Shown: piece by piece, positions 1 to 5,438 of the stretch | How the letters are laid out: every line of letters begins with the position of its first letter | How positions within the stretch are numbered: the stretch's first letter is position 1 | Assembly: GCA_003650255.1 (NCBI GenBank) | Contig: QMOP01000030.1 | Coordinates: 1-10,553, forward strand | Direction of reading: 5' to 3' | Length of the DNA: 10,553 nucleotides | Source: Caldisericota bacterium | GTDB lineage: Bacteria; CG03; B21-G15 | Made by a program: the position numbers and the translations under genes | The notes under the pieces: generated by a model | Database searches by the model: none | The model's input: only the letters and a program-made list of their open reading frames with translations | Told to the model about the DNA's origin: nothing

Positions 1-149
1 AAAATTTTATTCTATTTTTAAAAATTGAACAAATAAGTGAAGGAAATATCAAAGAAAATAAAATCCTTATGGATGTTACTTTTGGAAGTGTTACAACATC
101 ATATGTTTTTGTTGAAAGTAAAACCGGGGATAACAAAAGAAATATATAA
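1..149 (+). CDS. 3' end of an unidentified protein (partial)
   Basis: A + strand frame (codons starting at base 3) is open from the window edge to a TAA at 147-149 and gives 48 C-terminal residues. The family is not recognised. The stretch reads as alternating hydrophobic and polar residues (for example MDVTFGSVTTSYVFVESK), which suggests a beta-rich C-terminal domain, and it ends in a polar tail (TGDNKRNI). Codon use (GAA, AAA, AGA, ATA, GGA) matches the real genes of the window. The gene converges on motB, with only 15 bases between the two stop codons and no clear terminator hairpin in that gap. The antisense frame here is also open, but its product is a Phe/Ser/Leu/Ile-rich shadow-type sequence, so the + strand reading is preferred. 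Confidence 0.5.
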   Translation, partial: NFILFLKIEQISEGNIKENKILMDVTFGSVTTSYVFVESKTGDNKRNI

Positions 150-164
150 ATAATTACTTTCACT

Positions 165-1196
165 TCATAAAATCTCTTCTTTACCTAAGGCGGCAGAAAT
201 TCTTTCAACAATTATGTCAACTCTCCTGTTTCTTGCACGCGCATCAATAGTTAAATTTCCCATTTCAATTATTAATTTCTGGAGTTTCCTTCTAAAATCT
301 GCCTTCCAGTATGTCTCCTTTACTCCCATTAAATCCACTATATCTGGATAAACTTTGTATTCTTTTAAAACATTAATCCAGCTTTTTTTATGTGATTTTA
401 ACTCATCCCTCTTTGAAAAACTTGCAATAATCTTATCATACTTTCTCTCTAATTCCCTTTTTTCCTCTTCAAGTTCAAGACGAACTCTTGCAATCTTCTC
501 CTTTTTCGGAAGTTTTGCGTATTTTACCAAAAGCGAATCCTTTTTCTTCTCCAACTCCTGATTTATCTTTATTAGAATCAGTCTTCTCAACTCATCTATA
601 TAAAGTTTCTTTAAATTTCTAACCATCTCTTCTCTTGTCTTTAAAATTTTTTTCCTTATTTTTTCATCAAGAATAGGCTTCTGCCATCCAAAACCACTTG
701 ATGTAATTCTATAAGATGGAAATGCAATTTTATCAATGAGGAAGCTACTTACATTGTTTGCCCTCTTTGTTGAAAGTTCCCATGCTTCCTCCTCGCTCAT
801 ATCAATATCAGGATACCAGTCAGTATGTCCCTCAATTCTTATTGGATTTGGATATGAGATAACAAACGCACATATATCCCTTAAAATCTTTTTTGCTCTT
901 TCCTCAAGAACAACACTTTTTTCTCTAAACATTATTCTTCCTTTAAATGAAATAACAAGTCCCCGCCTGTCAATTTTCAGCGTTATATCATCCTGTAACT
1001 TTTCCCTTTTTACATACCTCTCCATTCTCTTTTTCAATGCCTGAAGTTGAAGTTCGTTTAAAGCAGAAGCAAGAGCAAACATCATAACAAAAAAAATCAG
1101 AATCTGCGTCATCAAATCTGAATATGTCAACATCCAGGCAGGTGCTGGCTTTCCTATCTGAATCTCACCCTCTTCTTTTCTTCCAAATCTTGCCAT
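165..1196 (-). CDS. motB: MotB-like stator protein with a split OmpA domain
   Basis: This is the peptidoglycan-anchored subunit of an ion-driven MotA/MotB stator. A short cytoplasmic N-terminus (residues 1-22) precedes one transmembrane helix (about 24-45). That helix carries the MotB signature TYSDLMT; Asp27 is the equivalent of E. coli Asp32, the ion-binding residue. The segment 47-67 is amphipathic, like the MotB plug. The periplasmic OmpA/MotB domain follows: VISFKGRIMF at 81-90, EGHTD at 122-126 and ELSTKRANNV at 140-149, with the closing ARNRRVDIIV motif at 321-330. Between GFGWQKPI (168-175) and that last motif sits an insertion of about 140 charged, coiled-coil-like residues where the family usually has about 15. 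The total of 343 residues is long for MotB. The ATG shares its A with the motA stop (TAATG), and a GGGAG ribosome site lies just upstream. This is the last gene of the operon. Confidence 0.93.
   Translation of the reverse strand: MARFGRKEEGEIQIGKPAPAWMLTYSDLMTQILIFFVMMFALASALNELQLQALKKRMERYVKREKLQDDITLKIDRRGLVISFKGRIMFREKSVVLEERAKKILRDICAFVISYPNPIRIEGHTDWYPDIDMSEEEAWELSTKRANNVSSFLIDKIAFPSYRITSSGFGWQKPILDEKIRKKILKTREEMVRNLKKLYIDELRRLILIKINQELEKKKDSLLVKYAKLPKKEKIARVRLELEEEKRELERKYDKIIASFSKRDELKSHKKSWINVLKEYKVYPDIVDLMGVKETYWKADFRRKLQKLIIEMGNLTIDARARNRRVDIIVERISAALGKEEIL
243..671 (-). other. Charged helical insertion inside the MotB OmpA-like domain
   Basis: These bases encode about residues 176-318 of the MotB-like protein. 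The segment is rich in Lys, Glu, Arg and Leu, with helix-favouring runs such as LEEEKRELERKYDK, and contains few Pro or Gly. It separates the two halves of the conserved OmpA-like peptidoglycan-binding fold, both of which remain recognisable and in frame. It is read as a helical hairpin or coiled-coil extension from the periplasmic domain. That structure is inferred from composition and placement only. Confidence 0.7.
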
Positions 1197-1963
1197 TATT
1201 TCTTCTCCCTCATTTTTGGTGGTAGAAATGCAAGAAGTTTTCTTTCTATTATTGAAGGTATTTCTCCTTTTTTCATTGATAAAATTCCCTCAATTATCAC
1301 CTCTTTCACAAGAACCTCATCTTCACTCCTTCTTCTTAATTTTCCTGCAACAGGCAAAAATACTAAATACGCAGCAAGTGCTCCATAAAATGTTGTAAGA
1401 AGAGCAACAGCCATTCCTGCTGCAATCTGTGATTGGTCTTCAATCCTTGCAAGCATCATAATTAAACCCATTATTGTTCCAATCATTCCAAAAGCAGGTG
1501 AATAAGTGCCAAGAGTTATAAAAATCTCCTGTCCAATTCTGTGTCTTTCTCTTAAAAATATAAGTTCTGTCTCAAGTTCCTCTCTTATTGCATTCTCCTC
1601 AAGTCCTGCAAGAACCATTGAGAATCCCTTTTTCAAAAACTCATTGTCAAGTTTTTTAACATCTTCCTCAATTGAAAGAAGTCCTTGGGTTCTTGCCTTT
1701 TTTGTAAGATCAACAATTTTATTTATAACATCAAGTGGATTCTCCTCTTTTGCGAGTAAAACTTTTTTTGCAATTCCAAATACCTTTAAAACCTGCTTTA
1801 AAGGATAGTTTATCAATGTTGCAGCAATTGTTCCTCCAAATGTGATAAAAACACTTGGAAGATCCAAAAAACCAAGTAGTCCCCTTACCCCTGCCCTTAA
1901 AAATATTGCTGAAATTATGAGAAATAGACCAAATATAAAACCAAAACTTGTTGCTATATCCAT
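1196..1963 (-). CDS. motA: MotA-like stator ion-channel protein
   Basis: This is the membrane subunit that forms the ion channel with MotB and pushes on FliG. The 255 residues match a typical short MotA from end to end. Transmembrane helices lie at about 5-22, 34-51, 147-170 and 180-204. The cytoplasmic loop has KARTQGLLSIEED (89-101), whose Arg91 and Glu99 correspond to E. coli MotA Arg90 and Glu98, the FliG-facing charges. The channel motif YSPAFGMIGTIMGL (154-167) contains Pro156 (E. coli Pro173), and FLPVAGKLRRRSEDE (202-216) contains Pro204 (Pro222). The C-terminus has the usual AFLPP motif. These features favour true MotA over TolQ/ExbB. The ATG follows the coiled-coil gene's TAA by one base and has no Shine-Dalgarno sequence, so it is probably translated by coupling. 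Its own stop overlaps the motB start. Confidence 0.96.
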   Translation of the reverse strand: MDIATSFGFIFGLFLIISAIFLRAGVRGLLGFLDLPSVFITFGGTIAATLINYPLKQVLKVFGIAKKVLLAKEENPLDVINKIVDLTKKARTQGLLSIEEDVKKLDNEFLKKGFSMVLAGLEENAIREELETELIFLRERHRIGQEIFITLGTYSPAFGMIGTIMGLIMMLARIEDQSQIAAGMAVALLTTFYGALAAYLVFLPVAGKLRRRSEDEVLVKEVIIEGILSMKKGEIPSIIERKLLAFLPPKMREKK

Positions 1964-1964
1964 A

Positions 1965-4900
1965 TTAGAATTTTATTATATCCTCATCCTCTCCCTCATC
2001 TTTCTTCTTGAAAAGTGAAAATCCCTTTTTCCTCTTTTTAAGTGCTCCTGCGAGAAGTTCTATTTTCTCTTCCTGCTTCTTTAACGTCTCCTTTAACTTT
2101 TCTGCAAACTCATTTGAATGTCTCAACTCATCCTCAACTCTTTTTAATTTCTTCCTCTCCTCCTTTAATTCCTCCTCCAGTTTTTGCCTTTCCTTAATCA
2201 AACCCTCCCTTTCTTTAAGTAAATCATCCCTTTCCATCTCAATCAATTTCTTTTCTTCTTCAATCCTCTTTATCCTTTCCTGAATTTTATTATTTTCTTT
2301 TTCAAGCCCCTCAATTCTCTTTTTAATCTTTTCCTCTTCCTCTTTATCTCTCTTTGAAAGATAAACTTTTTCCTTTAATTCTTCCAATCCAAACTCAATT
2401 TCTGCTTTTAAAACTGTTATCTCATCATCCTTTTTTGCTATGAGATTTTTAAGTTTCATATTCTCATTTTCTATTTCCTCAATTCTCCTTTTTACCTCAT
2501 TCTCTCTCTTCTCTCCTTCCTCAATCTTCTTTTCCATCTCCTCTAATTTCTTTTCCCTTTCCTCTATTTCCTTTTTAAGTTCCTCTATTTTAGATAAATA
2601 TTCACTCTTTAACTCCTCATCTGTAAATTCCTTCTCCCTCTTAAGTTCATCTATAAGTTTTTCCTTTACCTCAATTAATCCCTTCAGATTCTCAATTTCA
2701 TTTTTAAGTTTATCATTTTCATTTTTTATCTCCTGAAATTCTTTATTTTTCTCCTCTTCAATAACCCTTATATTCTCCTTTAATTCAAGAACCTCCCTCT
2801 CAAGATTTCCCTTTTCTTTAAGAATATTATTATAACTTTCCTCTCTTTGCTTAAGTTCTTCCTCTATTTCTGCAATCTTACTTTTATAGTTTTCTATCTC
2901 ACTAGTAAGCATTTCTTTTTCATTCTGCCACTGTTTTGCTTTTTCTTTAAAAACATCCTCAATCTCCCTTTTCTCCTCTTCCTCAATTTCCTTAATTCTA
3001 TTCTCAAGTTCATTTATCCTCTTAATAAGTTCTTCTCTTTCCTTTAAAAGAGCATTTTTATTCTCTGTCTCAACTTCAAGAGCATTCTTAACCTCCATTA
3101 TCTCAATCTTTTTATTTTCAATCTCCTCAAGAAGAGATTCTTTTTCATTCTTCCACTCCCTCTCCTTCTCTTCAAATACCTTCTTAAGATTTATCAACTC
3201 CTCTTCTTTCCTCTTCAACAAATTCTTAAAACTTTCCCATTCTTCATAATCAACCTTTTTACTTAGAGAATTTTTAAGTTCAATTATTGTGCCTTCCTTT
3301 TCCTTTAACTCATTGTTTAATCTTTCAAACTCTTTTTCATAAAACTCAATTTTATTTAAAAGTTCCTCCTTTTCCTTCTCAAGTTCATTTATTCTATTCT
3401 TTAAACTCTCCTTTTCATTTTTAAGCTCCTCTTCAATTCTCCTTCTTGATTCCTCAATTTCCCTTAATCTTCTCTCATACTCCTCTCTTACATTCTCCAA
3501 ATTTTTATCCTTTAAATGTAATTCCTCTTTTAACTCCTCAATTTCCCCATCCTTCTCATTTAACTCTTTCCTGAGAATCTCAAGTTCCTGAAAAACTTCA
3601 TTCCTTTCCTCCTCTATTTCCTTAATGGTTCCCTTTAAAACCTCATTCCTCTCTCTTTCAATATTTAACTCCTCAAGTAAACTTTTTACTCTCTCATCAA
3701 GTTCCTTTCTTTCTCCAATAAGTTGATTTATTCTCTCCTCCCTCTGAAAGAGTTCCTTTTCAAGTTCCTCAATCCTATTTAAAGTTTCGTGAATCTTCTC
3801 CTCATAAACCCTTATCTTCCTCTCCCTTTTCTCAAGTTCCTCTTCAACCTCTGTATAAAGATGCTCTCTTTTCCTATACTCATTGAGAACCTTATTCAAT
3901 TCATCTATACTTCTTTCAAGAGCAAACTTCTCCCCATTCAACCTTTCTACTGCAGATTTTAATTCCTCATTTTCTCCTCTTAATCCTTCAAATCTTAATT
4001 TAAACTCCTCTATTTTTCTATTCAACTCATCCCTTTCCTTAATAAGTAATTCCTTTTCCATTTCAATCCTTTTTATATCAAGTTTTAAATTTTCTTCTTT
4101 TTCTTTAAAACTTCTCTCTAACTCAATTTTTTTTCTTTCAAAATCAAGAATTACATCCTTTAACTCCCTTTCTTTTTCAACTAACTTTGCTTTTAAATTC
4201 TCTATCTCTTTTTGTCTTTCCTCAATTTTATTCTCAAACTCCTTTATTTTTGAAGAAAGTTCCATTTTTTCCTTTATCAAATTTTCAATTTCAACTACCC
4301 TTTTTCTCTCAAGCTCTCTTGTTCTATCCCTTAAATCCTCAATTTCATTTTCCTTTTCATTTATCTTTGATTTTAAAATTGCCCTTTCCTCTTTAAGCTT
4401 CTCTGAAAGCATCTGTATCTCTCTCTTATAATCCTCCTCAATATTTCTTCTTTTTATCTCTTCATCCCTTAATTTCCTTTCGAGTTCTTGAAAACTTTTC
4501 TCAAGTTTCCCATTTAAACTCTCAAGTTCTCTTATTTTTCTTGTTAATGCTTCTATTTCCCTCTCATAAATCTCTTTTTTGAGTTTATACTCATTCTCCC
4601 TTTCCCTCAAACTTGATTCTGCCTTCTCAAGATATGCTTCAAGCTCCTGAATCCTTAACTTAAGCCTTTTTGTAGCAGATTCAACCTCATTTGCAACTCT
4701 TAAATCAAAATTCAGTTGCTGTCTCTCCTTTTCTCTAAGCTCGTTCCTCAAAATTATTATCTCCTCCTTCGCCTCTTCAAGCCTCTCCCTTAACTCATTC
4801 CTCTCCTTCTCATATTGAAAAATAATACTCTGAAGTTCCCTCTCCTTCCTCTCCTTCTCTTTAAGAACTTCCTGAATTCTCTCCTCCAAACCCTTTTTTT

Positions 4901-5435
4901 CCATTATTTCTCTTAAAGCCATCTCCACTTTAAGAGATGCTCTTTCCTCCTCTTTTGCTTTTAATGCGTTCTCATATGCCTTCCTTCTCTCCTCTTCAAG
5001 TGCTCTCTCAAGTTGAAAAACCTGCCTTTCCATCTCCTCGATTGCTTTCTTTAATACCTCCTCTTCTCTCCTTTTCTCCTCCTCTGCTTTCTTCAAAACC
5101 TCATCAAGTTTCTCCCTTATTTTCAAAATCTCCTCATCCTTTTCCTTTAATGCCTCAAGCCACCTTTTCCTTTCTTCCTCAATTCTCTTATTTCTTTCTG
5201 CAATCTCCTCTTCAAGTTTTTTTCTTTCTTCCTTTAATAACTCATAAAACTCCTTATCAATAATGCTTTCTGTTTTTTTATCTTTCTCACCTGCTATCAC
5301 TCTCTCATTCTGCTTTTCTTTTACTCTATTATTCTGTGGTTCTTTGGTTCTCTCATTCTGTGGCTTTGTGGATCTGTTATTCCTGATTGGCGGTAGATCC
5401 ATCATTGGATCAAATGGAATATTTTTATCTGCCAT
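1965..5435 (-). CDS. Giant cytoplasmic coiled-coil protein
   Basis: This protein of 1156 residues has no signal peptide or membrane segment, so it is probably cytoplasmic. Residues 1-50 are polar and proline-containing: a head (NIPFDPMMDLPP) followed by four 8-residue repeats. From about 57 to about 1125 it is nearly pure Glu/Lys/Arg/Leu/Ile heptad sequence. I see no proline after residue 33 and no cysteine. The tail is basic and then acidic (KKRKKGFSLFKKK, then DEGEDEDIIKF). No Walker A, hinge or ABC signature is visible, so it is not an SMC/Rad50 ATPase. A continuous helix of about 1070 residues would be roughly 150 nm long. It lies between the rotor-like gene and motA, and its ATG is preceded by a very strong ribosome site. 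A scaffold, tether or track for the motor is inferred, similar in idea to AglZ of Myxococcus. The family cannot be named from sequence because coiled coils all look alike. Confidence 0.9.
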   Translation of the reverse strand: MADKNIPFDPMMDLPPIRNNRSTKPQNERTKEPQNNRVKEKQNERVIAGEKDKKTESIIDKEFYELLKEERKKLEEEIAERNKRIEEERKRWLEALKEKDEEILKIREKLDEVLKKAEEEKRREEEVLKKAIEEMERQVFQLERALEEERRKAYENALKAKEEERASLKVEMALREIMEKKGLEERIQEVLKEKERKERELQSIIFQYEKERNELRERLEEAKEEIIILRNELREKERQQLNFDLRVANEVESATKRLKLRIQELEAYLEKAESSLRERENEYKLKKEIYEREIEALTRKIRELESLNGKLEKSFQELERKLRDEEIKRRNIEEDYKREIQMLSEKLKEERAILKSKINEKENEIEDLRDRTRELERKRVVEIENLIKEKMELSSKIKEFENKIEERQKEIENLKAKLVEKERELKDVILDFERKKIELERSFKEKEENLKLDIKRIEMEKELLIKERDELNRKIEEFKLRFEGLRGENEELKSAVERLNGEKFALERSIDELNKVLNEYRKREHLYTEVEEELEKRERKIRVYEEKIHETLNRIEELEKELFQREERINQLIGERKELDERVKSLLEELNIERERNEVLKGTIKEIEEERNEVFQELEILRKELNEKDGEIEELKEELHLKDKNLENVREEYERRLREIEESRRRIEEELKNEKESLKNRINELEKEKEELLNKIEFYEKEFERLNNELKEKEGTIIELKNSLSKKVDYEEWESFKNLLKRKEEELINLKKVFEEKEREWKNEKESLLEEIENKKIEIMEVKNALEVETENKNALLKEREELIKRINELENRIKEIEEEEKREIEDVFKEKAKQWQNEKEMLTSEIENYKSKIAEIEEELKQREESYNNILKEKGNLEREVLELKENIRVIEEEKNKEFQEIKNENDKLKNEIENLKGLIEVKEKLIDELKREKEFTDEELKSEYLSKIEELKKEIEEREKKLEEMEKKIEEGEKRENEVKRRIEEIENENMKLKNLIAKKDDEITVLKAEIEFGLEELKEKVYLSKRDKEEEEKIKKRIEGLEKENNKIQERIKRIEEEKKLIEMERDDLLKEREGLIKERQKLEEELKEERKKLKRVEDELRHSNEFAEKLKETLKKQEEKIELLAGALKKRKKGFSLFKKKDEGEDEDIIKF
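2853..3179 (-). repeat. Two related 34-residue segments spaced 75 residues apart
   Basis: Within the coiled coil, the segment starting at residue 753 (VFEEKEREWKNEKES...) is echoed at residue 828 (VFKEKAKQWQNEKEM...). Both share VFxEK, a Trp, NEKE and EIEN in register over about 34 residues, and Trp is rare in this protein. The copies occupy 3078-3179 and 2853-2954. This may be an ancient internal duplication of a coiled-coil block, or convergence of a low-complexity sequence. Confidence 0.45.
5289..5384 (-). repeat. Four tandem 24-bp units encoding an 8-residue repeat
   Basis: Residues 18-49 of the coiled-coil protein divide into RNNRSTKP, QNERTKEP, QNNRVKEK and QNERVIAG. On the + strand the ATTCTG core recurs every 24 bases at 5307, 5331 and 5355, and a variant ATTCCTG starts at 5379. 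The units are polar and basic and lie in the disordered head just before the coiled coil begins. Confidence 0.75.
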
Positions 5436-5438
5436 AAA

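Noticed and set aside
2..163. Open - strand frame from GTG 163, just after the motB stop, with a signal-peptide-like start
   Set aside because: Its later residues are Phe/Ser/Leu/Ile-rich, typical of the antisense of a Lys/Glu/Asn-rich gene. The + strand frame over the same bases looks more like protein and has matching codon use.
150..164. Bidirectional terminator between the convergent genes
   Set aside because: The 15 bases and their surroundings are AT-rich, with no GC-rich stem and loop that I could find.
165..1963. Zorya anti-phage defence (ZorA/ZorB) or TolQR/ExbBD energiser
   Set aside because: MotA has the four-helix flagellar type with the FliG-facing loop and no long C-terminal tail. 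No ZorC/D/E gene is nearby, and a FliG-like partner is present in the operon.
2008..5263. Several + strand open frames of 60-180 codons opposite the coiled-coil gene
   Set aside because: They are Ser/Phe/Leu/Pro-rich shadows caused by the purine-rich coding strand, which yields few stop codons on the other strand. No recognisable domain is present.
1965..5435. SMC/Rad50-type ATPase
   Set aside because: No Walker A (GxxGxGKS/T), signature motif, Walker B or central hinge is visible; the ends are disordered and charged, not globular.
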